Of a stretch of DNA of 64,000 nt, positions 11,880 through 23,333 are shown piece after piece (the first letter of the stretch is position 1; each line of letters opens with the position of its first letter). Where the stretch lies: contig OZ007569.1 in assembly GCA_963931925.1 (NCBI GenBank), forward strand, positions 46,451,021-46,515,020. Reading direction: 5' to 3'. The notes under the pieces were generated by a model. That model made no database searches and was not told the origin of the DNA. It saw nothing but the letters and a program-made list of their open reading frames with translations. Position numbers and translations under genes: made by a program. The DNA comes from Onchidella celtica (taxonomy: Eukaryota; Mollusca; Gastropoda; Systellommatophora; Onchidiidae).

Positions 11880-13074
11880 CTTCATTCAGACAGAGAGAAA
11901 TACATGTCAAATCTCGCTGGAATTGTGACATGGCGGTAGATTTCGGACAGGGGGAGGGAGGGGTGTCTTGAAACTTCTTGAATTTTTCATGTGAGAGGAG
12001 CAGTGCTGAATGCACAGAAATCATCCTATGCCTGACACTTTGCCCTCGGGCGATGTGAACTCCCGCTATATCATTAATCTGGGCACGATCAAGTACTCAA
12101 GGCCTAGTACAAAACCCGGTACGAGATGAAGGCGTGGGCTTTATAGGCTGCAGCCTAGGAGCCTCCGCCAACTGAGGACCTCCAGAGATTAAGTGAAATT
12201 ACAGATTTTAAAACCTTGCGTTAATTTTTATTGCAGGTCGTTCTCCTTAAAACAAATAGTATTGTGTTTATGAAAATGTTGGTAGGTATTATATATTATA
12301 TATAATAAAACTGCTTTCAAGAATCCGAAATTCATGCTTTTTTTTTTTTTAATTACCACTGGGGGCCTCACAGTATTTGTAGCTCAGGGCCCTACAAAAT
12401 CGTAATCCGCCCCTGACAAAACCTTTTCTTCATTAACAGTGGCGTATCTAAAGTATTACCTGTATGGCACGTGCGCTGGGCGCCATTTGAAGGGGGCGCC
12501 ACTGACAAGCCATCTTCTTCTAGTGAAAATAATAATATTCTTCAGATGTAAAGAAGCTGCACTTACAACTTTCGTGTAGTGCCATCATGTGATAATTTAA
12601 AGATTAAACGTCCTGTTTTGCATTTTTGAGCTGATATTATGGCAAAATGATATCTAAAACGCGTGTGTCAGATGCTGAGACAGTCTTGATGTCTTTGGTT
12701 TAGAAGCATCTCTGCCTTTGGTTGTTGTTAGTTTTCTTGTTCTTGTATAAATTTGTTGTTGTTGTTATTGTTGTCCTCTTTTTTAGCCCTCAAAAAGGCT
12801 TCCATATGGGTTGCCTCGTCCTGGCCACCTCCAGACAACGTCCATATACGCAGCTGAATGCTCTACCAGAACGGTTAACAAAAAAAGACATAAAATAGTT
12901 CAGTCAAAACAACGCCATAAGACACAAACATTCTGACAAACAGGCAGAAACTCCAGAACTATATCCCCAAAAGAAATCGAAAAATCTCTCTTGATGATCA
13001 GTCAGTGATTTCACCATAGGCTAAATCATTCCTGAATCAGGTAGATGTGTTACGGGAATTACTTTTTGACTCAC

Positions 13075-13218
13075 CCAACATTTTGCCAGTTTCGATGCAC
13101 GAACAGCAGTGGGGGCACACTCGGGTGTGGTGAAGACCAGTTTGGCCCGAGACAGTTGTATCTGGGTTGCCAGTTCGTCTGATGTGGAATGGTAGTTCAG
13201 AACATCGTTTATTTTATA
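13075..13218 (-). CDS. 4CL-like exon 2
   Basis: Bounded by acceptor TACCAG and donor TTGG/GTGAGT, 144 nt, phase 0 at both ends. Encodes STSDELATQIQLSRAKLVFT and CAPTAVRASKLAKCW, matching the DELA-x-QL-x-x-S-x-AKL block of the family. The first eight codons (YKINDVLN) do not resemble the family, and the conserved part begins at Tyr-His-Ser without an AG just before it. Confidence 0.65.
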
Positions 13219-13251
13219 CTGGTACATTCACTTTTTCGAAAATTCTCTAAT

Positions 13252-13278
13252 TTTGATTGATTGATTGATTGATTGATT
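13252..13278. repeat. (GATT)n microsatellite
   Basis: Short TGAT repeat. Confidence 0.9.
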
Positions 13279-13547
13279 AATTTAAATATTTTTGGTATCC
13301 CCTCAAGTGGTAGTCAAACATCTTGTGGGTACTCACTATTGTCTGTCGCTTTGCCTTTTCACCTTATATTAATTCTATTCTTCCATTCACTTTAAAAAGC
13401 GAAGCATCCCCATGCAGTATCGTAGCTTTTCAAATACAGTGTTCCACAATGAAAAGATGTGCAAAAATATCTGCAGGAGATAAAGAATGTGAGAGACAAA
13501 ATGTGACACACAGACTGACAGAGAAACAGAGACAGAGAAAGAGGCAC

Positions 13548-13759
13548 CTGCCTGTGAGGAATTGGGCATTTGCAAGTGTCACGACCACTCCGAGTTCAGC
13601 GCATGCACAGAGAACGTGCACAAATTCTTTCCGGTTCGTGCCAAAAATAGCCACTACGTCACCATGGCGTAATCCACACAGGAACAAGTTCTGTGCAACA
13701 TTGTCAATTTCCTCTCTCAGCTGATCAAATGTAACGTTTTCCCCGGATTCTGCGTCAAT
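13548..13759 (-). CDS. 4CL-like exon 1 (first visible), N-terminal domain
   Basis: A CCCCAG acceptor precedes ATT GAC GCA. The exon encodes IDAESGENVTFDQLREEI, then GLRHGDVVAIFGTNRKEF and ELGVVVTLANAQ, the early part of the adenylation domain. The donor is uncertain: CAG/GTGCC at 13548 is the consensus choice but breaks phase with the next exon; a GT after GGA at 13589 would keep phase but remove the well-conserved VVVTLANA. A true start exon lies upstream and was not identified. Confidence 0.65.
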
Positions 13760-14131
13760 CTGGGGAAAGGATACACATCGTGCATGGGACAAGGTTGTAT
13801 TCGTGTGCAATTTGTTTTACAAAACATGGCTGTCTTCAACATCAACTTGATTCCTTATGATTGCTTTTTTAGGGGGCTATCAGTCATACTAAACCACACG
13901 GAACTGCACACCGTAATTTCCTATATTTTCTTAGTAAATCCGGGGAGACCCTGTCATACTAAGCCCGGTCAGAAGACACACTCAGCTTCTGCCATTATTT
14001 CTTGGGTGTACATTTTGCTGGCAGCAACTGGCTGTGATGTTCCGGGTTCAGGATGACACCCCCTTAAGGCACACATTCGTGCGTGGTAGGCGTGGCTCCA
14101 AGCCGTATCTCTGATCTCTGATACAGCCTTA

Positions 14132-14378
14132 GGGCCCAGACATAGAGATTTCGGTTTCGTTTCATTCTCGGTTTGCTTTCGGTAGTTTTTGCCAAATGAC
14201 ATACGTCTCGGCTCCCTGAAAAACCGAGAAGATATCAGGAAACATTCACAGCTTTCAGAACTCATAGTGCTTCCTCTTTCGTCTCGTTTACTTTCCTTTT
14301 AGTCTGACGTCTTTCGCCAAAAACTACCAAAAAGCGAACTGAAAGCGAAACGAAACCGGAGCCATTGTAACTGGGCTC
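14132..14378. mobile_element. Harbinger-like MITE, copy 1
   Basis: 247-bp element with terminal inverted repeats of about 60 bp. The left end starts GGGCCCAGACATAGAGATTT and continues CGGTTTCGTTTC; the right end is its imperfect reverse complement, finishing ACTGGGCTC. It is flanked by the 3-bp duplication TTA (14129-14131 and 14379-14381). A TWA duplication and G/C-rich termini fit PIF/Harbinger MITEs. A second member lies at 31583-31826. No transposase coding. Confidence 0.72.
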
Positions 14379-14453
14379 TTATTGAACTGAAAATATACTT
14401 TAAACTCCAATGAAAGAACAAACAAAACAAAACAAACTTGATCTTACCAATGC

Positions 14454-14600
14454 GATTCTGTTTGAATATCTTGACACGTTTCTGAAAATGAATTCTGTTA
14501 GAGAGGTAATTGGTGGAATGTCCATGCGTGGTCCAGAGTGGAAATGACGACACAGAGCAATCCCAGAGTGCCTAAGGCATCGCCGGCCATCTTGTTGTCC
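14454..14600 (-). other. Possible 5' region of the 4CL-like gene
   Basis: On the minus strand there is an ATG near 14593 followed by about 30 codons (MAGDALGTLGLLCVVISTLD) ending in TAA. A TTTTCAG acceptor-like and a GGTAAGATC donor-like site then bound a tiny segment at 14454-14492. Neither matches the family N-terminus. This may be an untranslated leader or chance. Confidence 0.15.
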
Positions 14601-15149
14601 TAGTTTCAGAGAGCTACTACAAACAGGTGATGTTTTAGAAACGAAAACCAGAAGTCATGGAAACTTGATGCCTTGAGCATCTTAATACATTTCCTCTCAG
14701 ATTCAGCTTATCTTTAATGCTGCAGTGTTTAAACTTAGACAGCAGATTACGTTATCGAGATAAATCGTCAATTCACTGATGCCAGAAATGCTATTGTATT
14801 GTCTTTGGGCTTAGTAAATATATGAAATTTGCCCTCGCATTGCCATGAAATAATTACCCGCATCCGTTCACGTAAATCTGGACATTTTGTTTGCCAAGTG
14901 AACTTGTTTCGACCCAATGAGTGGTGCTTGTCACATCTGCTTCACGATTTTCAATATTCCATTAGTTACTGAATACTCCACGGACCTGTTCGACTTTCGG
15001 CGAAATAGCGAATTCAAAACAAACAAACGAACAAACAAAATCACCACAGTCCTTTTTTATGGCCTCTCAACCCCCTACTCATTGGTTTAAGGCATTTGTT
15101 TTCGGAGGATCTCTACTCTTGGCACTTGCAGCTCTTTTCGTTTTCTACT

Positions 15150-15515
15150 GGGTTGTTTTTTTTCTTGTTCTTGCTTTTGTTGTTGTTGTATTGGTATTTT
15201 ATTTACTTGTTTGATCCCATGGGGGAGGGGGGAGGGATTTTTTTTTTTGGGGTTGATTTTTTAATTTTTATCGGGCATGGGCCTAACAAGGCCTGCTCTT
15301 CTCGACTTCCAACTGCCCGTGTAACTTTAACGTGCTCAACGTGCACACGAGCCATCCAAATTTTTCGTTTTTATCAGAGAAAACTAGGTATCAAAGACAG
15401 GAAATGCCCTCAAATTTCCAACATGCCTCCGCCGACCGGGAATTGAGCCCTGTGTCTTCGGCATGAGAGGCGAGCAACTCGCTTCTAGACCAACATGTCC
15501 CCAGCTGACCCCCTA
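15150..15515 (-). mobile_element. tRNA-headed SINE, copy B (reverse)
   Basis: On the minus strand a tRNA-like head occupies about 15515-15435, with A-box-like TGGTCTAGAAGCG and B-box-like GGGCTCAATTCCCGG. The body runs to about 15290 (GTGTGCACGTTGAGC, GTTAAAG, GCAGTTGG, GAAGAGCAGGCC) and an A-rich tail to about 15150. Same family as 35355-35750. Confidence 0.72.
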
Positions 15516-16256
15516 CCCTGGTAACTTACTGAGTTTTGTTTTTTTTCTTGCCTTAATTATCCCTCACTCCGCATTTTTTTTCCAGTTTCTGTTCAGCGAT
15601 GGCCAGCAGCCAGTCCAGCGAGAGACAGACATTTGGCACCAGTTCGTTTTTCCCTACAACTTGAAAAGTCCTGTCTGGCAGGTAACGGTCTTCAAACTTG
15701 CATGTGCCAAAAATACTGGCAATAATTGTAGTAATAAGAATATCGAGTATCATAATAATGATGATATTGATGATAATAGTGATATTAATGAAAGCAACGC
15801 ATGCTTTCGAGGTATCTGTTCTTTCTGTGACTGCGCTGTCATGAAACTGTACAAGGACATAGTCTCTAATTTTACAGAAAAGGAGAAGAAGAAAAAAAGC
15901 TGCTCGACCTGAAAATGTATTCCCTTTCCTAAAATATACATCATTCATATGGATAAACATGTGAAATCGTGTACTCTTTAATTCGATAGGCAAGAATAAA
16001 ATTCGTTTATTAAGATCATAGAATAACTGGCCAAGAAGAGTTGCCATTTCCAGAATGTGAAGACATTTGTGCAGTTTCATGTCAAAGTCAGACATGTTGT
16101 TGAATGTCAAGTTTATGTTTCTCCTGCCATCCGATTGTTCGGCTCTGAAGATCGTCTTCGAGATGAAGGTTCTCAGGCGGTAGGAACTAAGGGGTACCTA
16201 ATACATGCTTGTATGAAAACTTGTGTGGGTCTGCTACAAATTTACCAACTGATGAA

Positions 16257-16672
16257 TAGATGGGGGAGGGAGGGAGGAATTGATGGATGGAAGGAAGGAA
16301 GGATGGATGGATGGATGGATGGATGGATGGATGGGTGGGTGGATAGATGGGTGGGTGGGTAGATGGGTGGGTGTATAGGTGGTTGGGTGGAAGGATGGAT
16401 GGATGGATGGATGGATGGATGGATGGATGGATGGATGGGTGGATCAATGGATGGATGGACGGAATGGATGGATGGGTGGACGGATAAATAGGTGGATGGA
16501 TGGGTGGATGGAAGGATGGATGGATGGATGGGTGGATGGATGGGTTGATCGATGAATGGATGGACGGGGGGTGGGTGGATGGATAAATGGATGGATGGAT
16601 GGATAGATGGATGGGTTGATAGATGAATGGACGGATGGTGGGTGGGTGGGTGGGTGGGTGGAGGAATGGCTT
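16257..16672. repeat. (GGAT)n microsatellite array
   Basis: About 415 bp of GGAT/GGGT tetranucleotide repeats with interruptions. Frames rich in HPSIHPS or GWMDG through it are artefacts. Confidence 0.97.
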
Positions 16673-18095
16673 GAAATAGGGATTTGTGTAGTGGAAGTTC
16701 AGATATAAAATATGTTTTCTAAAAATGTAAATCTAGAAACTAATACTTTAAAATTATGTCATTTAAACTTCAAACCAAAAACCAGAGATTGATTTTTCAT
16801 AGAGTTTTAGCTCTAGGCGTCTTCAAAATGCTCTGTCAGAGTGAATAATTTAATGAGCTAGCGGGATGGGTACACAGAAACCTTATCTCTCAGGTAACTT
16901 CCCTGCCGAAACTCCAATGTAACAAAGACAACCTGAATAGAACGCCATTGTTCACAAACACGATGAGGTTTTTCATTGCGTAATTTCTCCCTGCAAGATG
17001 TAACAAAGCACAAGAAAACAGGGAGACATCTTGCACCACTGTCGATGGCTATAGGCTACGTACGCTCTTCTACGGATTCTTCACTGTTGTGACTTAAGTC
17101 TCTTCAGTTTTATTGCTTCGGTTAAAGTGTCACAGAAGTTTGTTCATAACTTCTTTTCCCTTTTGTTATTCATTTCTTACTTCCAACGATCTGGTCTCAA
17201 TTTTTTTTTTTAACGGTCGAATGCAATTGCTCATGGCCCTATTCTCTTCCATAAGCAAAATCATCCGGTTTTGATAAGTTAAGGCAATGCATTTCAAGGA
17301 TGTGGAGTTTGGGTGTTACTGTATTCTGTAAAGCAAACATTTTCTATCTCCAGATAATGTTGTAATTTAATGTGCTTGGACTTGGTGCTGCACGGGCTCA
17401 ATGTGGATAAGAATGTGAACTCCAGAAGAGCACTTGTTCAGTGCACTGAACGTTTCCCTAATTGTGTGTGTAGTGTCAGTTAGATAGTGGTTTGAAAATC
17501 TGCCAGCGTGGTTGTCATGGGTGTTGTTTGTTTCAAGGAATTCGTGGCAGTGATGTCCTGTAAACGTCTGGCTGTTGTAAACTTCTGTAAGGAAGTTTGC
17601 TGTGAGATTTAAAGTCTATGCAGGTTTCTTCTGTCATGTTTTGCTTTGCTAAGCTCGCTCGCCACAAGCTTTACGTTGATAACATTCTTCTCAGTGGTTC
17701 ACACTGTTCGTGTGGTGTGTGTTGGTGGGAGTGTTTTTGTTGTTCAACTTGCAGAAAATCGGCGTCTGAACAATGTGGCCAAGGTGTATTATTGCTTGAA
17801 TATTGTAAATCTTAAAATATGAGTTCTTTGTTTATAATGTTCTTTTGTTATGACCGAAACAACTCATCTGGACACCATTTGACAGAGGTCAGCTGAATAC
17901 CTCTTGTGGCCAGCAACTGGAAGGATTGGGCATGCACAAGACTTGCCCAGGGGTGGGTAGATAGGCCTGGCTGAGATAAAGAACTGACCTAGCCGGGGAT
18001 TTAGACAAGCATCGGACAAATTTCCCACACAGTCCCTTTGTTTGTTAGGTCATCGCAGATGTATAGTCGTTCGGTTAATCCCTCTGTTCGTTCTG
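16673..18095. other. Intergenic, no feature recognised
   Basis: T-rich, unique-looking sequence without recognisable coding exons or repeat termini. A poly-T run lies at 17202-17211. Confidence 0.45.
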
Positions 18096-18187
18096 ACAGA
18101 CAGACAGACATAGACAGACAGACAGACAGATAGATAGGTAGGTAGGTAGGTAGGTAGGTAGGTAGGTAGGTAGGTAGGTAGGTAGGT

Positions 18188-18221
<34 letters not shown>

Positions 18222-18288
18222 ACAGGCAGACGGGGAGACAGGCAGACAGGCAGACAGGTAGATAGGTAGATAGGTAGATAGATAAATT
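18096..18288. repeat. Compound tetranucleotide array (ACAG/GGTA/GGCA)
   Basis: Successive blocks of GACA, GGTA, GGCA, then GACA/GATA repeats, as if one tetranucleotide array mutated stepwise and each variant expanded. Confidence 0.96.
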
Positions 18289-18577
18289 ACTATCTGATCT
18301 GCTTTTTACATCGCCTTCACTGGTGTCGCCATGAAGACTGATCTCTTTTAGAGTCTTTATACATGTAATCAGAAATAGCGCTAAGATTCCTTGATAATGG
18401 GAATTTACACTGTATATCTAAAGTACAATTTCCCTTTGATTTGGTTATTTCCCTTGGTTTCATAATTTTTTTATGGTCGCAGTTTTGTTGTCATTGTTAA
18501 GTCAGGTCGTTTCTTGTAGCAGTAATATTGACGTTTTTGTTCACTTTCATTTTCTTTGTGACCGTCAGATTATTGCA

Positions 18578-18770
18578 ATTAGATAAGATAAGATAAGATA
18601 AGAATCACTTTATTATCCCATATGGGAAATTCGTTTTCACAGAGTGTTTAACAGCACACATGTGGTACATACATCTCACGTATCATTATAAATAAACAAA
18701 CTCAATAAGTCAATAACAGACACACATGGCGTGACATGGAAAGAACCTTAATGAAATGTGGCACACATCT
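18578..18770 (-). mobile_element. LINE 3' end with pentanucleotide tail (reverse)
   Basis: AGATAAGATAAGATAAGA followed by ATCACTTTATTATCCCATAT. On the minus strand this is a 3' UTR ending in (TTATC)n, a layout seen in L2/Rex-type LINE tails. No coding part is retained. Clade assignment is from memory. Confidence 0.45.
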
Positions 18771-18882
18771 ATCTATAAGATGACTTGCTGAGGCGAATTG
18801 CTGAAGGCAAGAATGATCTTCTGTATCTTAGACGACGGAAGTAACTTTAAAATATGCAGATGGGTAAGTCTGATAGTTGGCC

Positions 18883-19125
18883 GGGGGGGGGGGGGGATGG
18901 TGTAATAAGGTAGGCAGGTAGGTAGGAATGTAAGTAGATAGGTAGGTAGGTAGGTAGGAATGTAGGTAGATAGGTAGGAAGGAAGGTGGGTAGATAGTAG
19001 ATAAGTTGATAAGTGGGAAGGTAGGTAGGTACGTGGGTAGATAGGTAGGTAGGTAGGTAGACAGGTAGGTAGGTAAGTAGGAAGGTAGGTTGGCATATAG
19101 GTAGGTGGGTAGGTGGGTAGTATTA
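18883..19125. repeat. Poly-G run and (GGTA)n array
   Basis: A run of about 13 G residues is followed by about 220 bp of degenerate GGTA/GGAA/GATA repeats. Confidence 0.95.
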
Positions 19126-19337
19126 AGAAAAGTGAATTTGAACAAGCAGTATGGGCATAACGTGTAAGGTGTAGTAACACAAACCCTTGAGTGAATGCAG
19201 ATTATATGTGTTGTGTTTTGTTTTCTAAGCAAAGAACAGACATTGAGAAACAAAAAGTATGTAAAAACAAAACTGACGAGCTAGTATTCATTTCATGTAT
19301 TCATCTTTCATTCTAATAAATTATGTAAATGAAGTTT

Positions 19338-19339
19338 TC

Positions 19340-19411
<72 letters not shown>

Positions 19412-19467
19412 TCTCTCTCTCACTCTCTTTCACTCTCTCTGTCTCTCTCTCTCTTTCTCTCTCTCCC
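19338..19467. repeat. (CT)n microsatellite
   Basis: About 130 bp of CT repeats just downstream (3') of the MGCGGSK gene. Confidence 0.96.
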
Positions 19468-19626
19468 GATGTAGTCAGTGACGAATGTTATCAGATCATA
19501 CATAGTGCAATGTTCCAATAAATACATTAAAGAGCTCACATACTGGCTTTCAAGAATTGACCAGTTCAAATGGCCGCGGATGTGTGATAACATGAAACAG
19601 ACAACGAATACAACAAATTCAGACAA

Positions 19627-21480
19627 TCAGATGTCACCATCATTACAGAGACTGAGAAATTCCCGTTCTCCCTTCTCCATTTCAGCCGCCCAGTTTAAGA
19701 AATGTTCCACTGAAGATTTGGACATTTCGTATTTTTCTGTGAAATATTTGAGAAGCCTCTCTCTGCGCCGTTTCATTCGTTCAGGGTCAAACAGATCTGT
19801 TCGTTCTTTTCTTAGCTGTCCGATCAGTTTCTGCCGGTCTGTCATGACATCATCAGCAAACAGATTCTCTGGGATCACTGTCCACCCCGCCTCACCGTCA
19901 ACTGCCATATCCAACGGAGGCAATCCGTTGTCTGGTCTTAAAGAAGCAGCAAATATTTCGTGGGGGTCGCCAAGGTCCAGATCTGCAATTTCGTGAACTT
20001 CCCAGGCTCCAGTTTCCGGTAGCTCAAATTCGAAGGCCTCCCAAGTTTCTACCCATGCTCGGAGACACTCGGGATTTTCCGCGATTTCATCCGGTAAAGG
20101 GAAGTCATTGTCATTCAAATTACCGCTCTTTTCCGGTTCAAAAGTTCGTGGGTTGCTGTGTCTGAATGTTTTGATCCACCGCTGCAGTAGCTGCATGTAT
20201 TCTGCCGCGTAGGGTGACAGAGTGTCATTACAGTCTTCCCGAATCAAATCGTTCAGTACCAGTTTGACGTCATTGCGAATGTCGTCCCAGTAGGAGTGGT
20301 GACTCGGCTGACTGACCAACCCAACGCAGCATGGTGGTAAATAAGCATCTAAAGTTGCCTTATCCAGTCCATTTCTAAGTAATAAACGGACACCGTTGGT
20401 ATTCCATACGTCCATGTCTTCTAAATCATCTTCTGGTATATAATTATAACTGTCATTATCATCAGATTCAGAATCATCATAAGAACTAGCGTATTCGTCC
20501 TCATCTTCAAAATTATCAACTTTGTTTTCTTTCTCTTCCCTCCGCTCCAATTTTTCGGCATCTCTTTTTTGTCTGGCTGCTTGAACTAAGGTTGGAAAAA
20601 TTTCTTTCATTCGTTTATTGTGATAGATTTTATGTTTATAAACGCTCCATTCATTCCAACCAGCCAAGCGATTATGCTCGAATATTTCGCGATAAGTATA
20701 GTGTCGTGTCCTTTCACTCAAGATGCCCACCTCTCCATTTTGAATGCTTCTCGGCGTGAACCCACCTTCGTACTCCTCCATGATTGGTCCAAACTGTTTG
20801 TCATTTAGAACAATGGGCGTGGGTTCCAATGAGGAGCGGACAGACGGCGTCATACTCACAGACGGCGTAATACTCGTTGTTCTGAAGCTAGATTCGTCAA
20901 AATCTTCGGAATTCATGAGAGGTGTTCCTAGAGGAATATCCAATTCATCACCGTCAAAGGACGTGACGATACTTGTATTTGGAGCTGCTGTGGTGAGGAT
21001 CGACCCTGTTTTAGCGCTGCCGGCTCTGCTGTTGGACATTGTTCTGGAGGTATTGAATGGTGATTGGTCCTCTCTGTAGCTGTATGGTTGAAGGCTAAAG
21101 CTTGTGGGTATTTCATTGCTGATTTCCTGGTTGGGTTTCACGGTATCGTAATCGTTGGAGAAACTATGCAATGAATATGTATCAGAATTGCAAACAAATT
21201 CGGGGGGCGGTAGCTCTGGCGGGTTGTCCAAACCAGGAGTTATGGGCACTTGTCTGCCCTTGATTATTCCAGACTGCAGTCTGGGCTTAGCGTTGTTTAC
21301 AGGTCCTATTGGAATTTCTTGGTCGCTGATTCCAAAGACAGCAACTTCCGGTAAAAGTGCATTCACTGGGGTATTGTCGTGTTTAGATGTTGGAGGGCGC
21401 TGTTTACTGGAGTAACTCTGGATACTGGCAGAGCTACCGTTGTGGGTGATGGACACCGCCTTGCTGCCCCCACAGCCCAT
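19627..21480 (-). CDS. Uncharacterised N-myristoylated acidic protein, 617 aa
   Basis: Single uninterrupted coding exon. The start at 21480 is preferred over the in-frame upstream ATG near 21549, because a TTCTTCTGCAG acceptor at 21505-21510 places that ATG in an intron and because the new N-terminus, MGCGGSKAVS, is a classic N-myristoylation signal with a palmitoylatable Cys3. Residues 1-250 are Ser/Thr/Pro-rich and probably disordered. 262-300 holds a basic aromatic segment (YREIFEHNRLAGWNEW). 322-357 is strongly acidic (EDEDEYASSYDDSESDD). 357-617 looks folded, with repeated Trp and a basic helix at 567-580 (ERMKRRRERLLKYF). No enzyme motif was seen. Expected at the inner face of a membrane. 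I do not recognise the family; the intact 1.85-kb frame argues for a real gene. Confidence 0.85.
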   Translation of the reverse strand: MGCGGSKAVSITHNGSSASIQSYSSKQRPPTSKHDNTPVNALLPEVAVFGISDQEIPIGPVNNAKPRLQSGIIKGRQVPITPGLDNPPELPPPEFVCNSDTYSLHSFSNDYDTVKPNQEISNEIPTSFSLQPYSYREDQSPFNTSRTMSNSRAGSAKTGSILTTAAPNTSIVTSFDGDELDIPLGTPLMNSEDFDESSFRTTSITPSVSMTPSVRSSLEPTPIVLNDKQFGPIMEEYEGGFTPRSIQNGEVGILSERTRHYTYREIFEHNRLAGWNEWSVYKHKIYHNKRMKEIFPTLVQAARQKRDAEKLERREEKENKVDNFEDEDEYASSYDDSESDDNDSYNYIPEDDLEDMDVWNTNGVRLLLRNGLDKATLDAYLPPCCVGLVSQPSHHSYWDDIRNDVKLVLNDLIREDCNDTLSPYAAEYMQLLQRWIKTFRHSNPRTFEPEKSGNLNDNDFPLPDEIAENPECLRAWVETWEAFEFELPETGAWEVHEIADLDLGDPHEIFAASLRPDNGLPPLDMAVDGEAGWTVIPENLFADDVMTDRQKLIGQLRKERTDLFDPERMKRRRERLLKYFTEKYEMSKSSVEHFLNWAAEMEKGEREFLSLCNDGDI

Positions 21481-21504
21481 GGCTGGGCGAGAGTTGGACG
21501 CGAC
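21481..21504 (-). other. 5' UTR part of the MGCGGSK coding exon
   Basis: Sequence between the acceptor CTGCAG (21505-21510) and the ATG. The acceptor is preceded by a long pyrimidine tract on the minus strand (TTTTTTTCTTC), so an upstream non-coding exon is expected. Confidence 0.6.
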
Positions 21505-21635
21505 CTGCAGAAGAAAAAAAAAAGAAGAAAAAAGATGAAAAAAAACCAACAGGTAACTGTTAAAATCTTCATGTGGTTTGTAAGTATAGATGTGATGGGC
21601 TGGAGAAGCAGATTATAATCCGATATGGAATGGAA

Positions 21636-21715
21636 ATTATACAGTCAGTCAGTCAGTCAGACAGACAGACAGACAGATAGACAGACAGACAGACAGGCAG
21701 ACAGGTAGTTCGACC
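21636..21715. repeat. (CAGT)/(CAGA) microsatellite
   Basis: CAGT then CAGA tetranucleotide repeats in the putative first intron of the MGCGGSK gene. Confidence 0.93.
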
Positions 21716-21887
21716 GATTGACAGACAAAAAGGCAGACCCACGGGTGTTCCAGAGAAGGGTTTACATCGGACGTAGAAAGTAAAAAGATTAATGAATTAA
21801 CAATGATCCAAAATTTGGGACAAATCAACCTCTCTCCTCCCCTCCCCCTGCTTTAACTGGGGAGTTCCCATAAGCCTATGGACGGAC

Positions 21888-22038
21888 TAAGAGAGAGAGG
21901 GGGAGTAAGAGGGAGAGAGAGAGAGAGTAAGAGGGAGAGAGAGAGAGGGTATGAGGGAGAGAGAGAGAGAGTAAGAGGGAGAGAGAGAGAGAGAGTAAGA
22001 GGGAGAGAGAGAGTATGAGGGAGAGAGAGAGAGAATCA
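21888..22038. repeat. GA-rich minisatellite
   Basis: GAGAGA tracts regularly interrupted by GTAAGAGGGA or GTATGAGGGA, giving a period of roughly 25-30 bp. Confidence 0.92.
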
Positions 22039-22160
22039 GACAAACAGAAAGACAGAGTTTTTGGTTTGAGTATGGGGTTAATGGCATGCCGGCATGATAA
22101 CGGCCACTTTGCGCCTTTCTCGGTTTTTTCTTTGTGCTACTCTCGGCTAGCTTTCAGCCT

Positions 22161-22439
22161 TCAGATTCCTATGAATAAGATCAAATGAAAATGAAGTTTA
22201 AAATCTAAGGGGGCAAGACCCCTACTGTGAATTACATGTATGTCTTTGGCGTGAACCAACCCAGTAAATATGATAACAATCTGTTGCATCAGCTTGTAGT
22301 CTTCGGCCTTCTTCAGAAACGACAAGATGGCCCGCGGGTCCACGACAGAAATTTTAATAATTTTTTCGTGAATCCGTAGGCATAGTGCCTTTCTTCGGCT
22401 GTGCCCGAAATCTACACATTCTGTTAAAATGTGGCTCAC
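22161..22439 (-). mobile_element. Truncated LINE 3' end (family L-A, copy 2, reverse)
   Basis: The minus-strand frame encodes SHILTECVDFGHSRRKALCL, RIHEKIIKISVVDPRAILSF and LKKAEDYKLM, the same ECVDF / RR / DP-x-x-LSFLK-x-A pattern as the other L-A copies. A 3' fragment reaches about 22090, where CGGCCACTTTGCG matches the reverse of the family terminus. The longest L-A coding remnant in the window. Confidence 0.6.
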
Positions 22440-23333
22440 AGACAGGGGCGAGGCTTCCTCATAATCAAATAATCAGTGATTATCCTTCGAATATTAATTC
22501 TAGAATTACTACGCTTTTCAGATCGAGCCCAACTCCAAATCCATTTAGTCAGTTCAGCATTCTATTCTACGTTGCTATTTTGGGTTTGTTGTTATAGTCT
22601 AACACCCCTCACCGAAACGCATCTTTGTAAGGACTTACACCATATGAACTGGTCCAAAATCAGTGATTAACAAAGACGAAGAAGACTTGACTACACCCAG
22701 AAGCGAGCTTGAGCATAGCCTGTTTTCTTCAAAGCGGCGCCGCAGACAGCAAAATAGTGGGGGGAAAAAATAGGTTTATAATCAAGGTTTGACCTGATTT
22801 TACGTACTTATGCAGGTTTTTCACTATGCGGTCGTTTTCATCCCAATCGAAAGGTAAAGAGTAGAGTGAAAGAGTTTGTGTGGATCTTTTTTGTTTTTTT
22901 TGTTTGAGGTAATCTAAGAATAATTTACTCTACGCACAGCAAGAGCTATCAAAGAATAATAATTATTATAGTCTAGATCTAGATATAACTGTGATCAAAA
23001 TCAGTCGAACGTATTAAGAACATCAATTCACTTGATAGGTCGCTCGAACCTAAACCGCAACGGCAGATAGCCACTTCTCCGAAATCGCTACACATTGTTG
23101 TGTCACAGAGATGCCATTTAAGCACTTTCTACCATTTAATGTTAATGGGTCCTTTCCGAGAAACTTTATGAGATGGTAGAATAACAAAATCTCTGGCTAT
23201 GAATATGGCAATGAAAACGTGCTGTTCAAATTATATTTTTTTTAATGGGTGAAAAATATGGGTTTATAAGTCTGTTAGTATGAATGAATAGTTTTTCAGA
23301 TTAGTTTGGCTTGTAAATTGCTGCATTCCTGTC
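22440..23333. other. Non-coding, AT-rich
   Basis: No coding resemblance or repeat terminus recognised; lies within the putative first intron of the MGCGGSK gene. Confidence 0.4.

Noticed and set aside
12438..12510. CAGTGGCGTATC ... GGCGCCACTG as another hAT-like element
   Set aside because: Only about 70 bp apart with weak inverted match and no duplication; possibly a fragment, not supportable as an element.
15553..16110. 185-codon minus-strand frame
   Set aside because: Ile/Asn-rich low-complexity core from an ATT/ATC run; no splice context or recognised domain.
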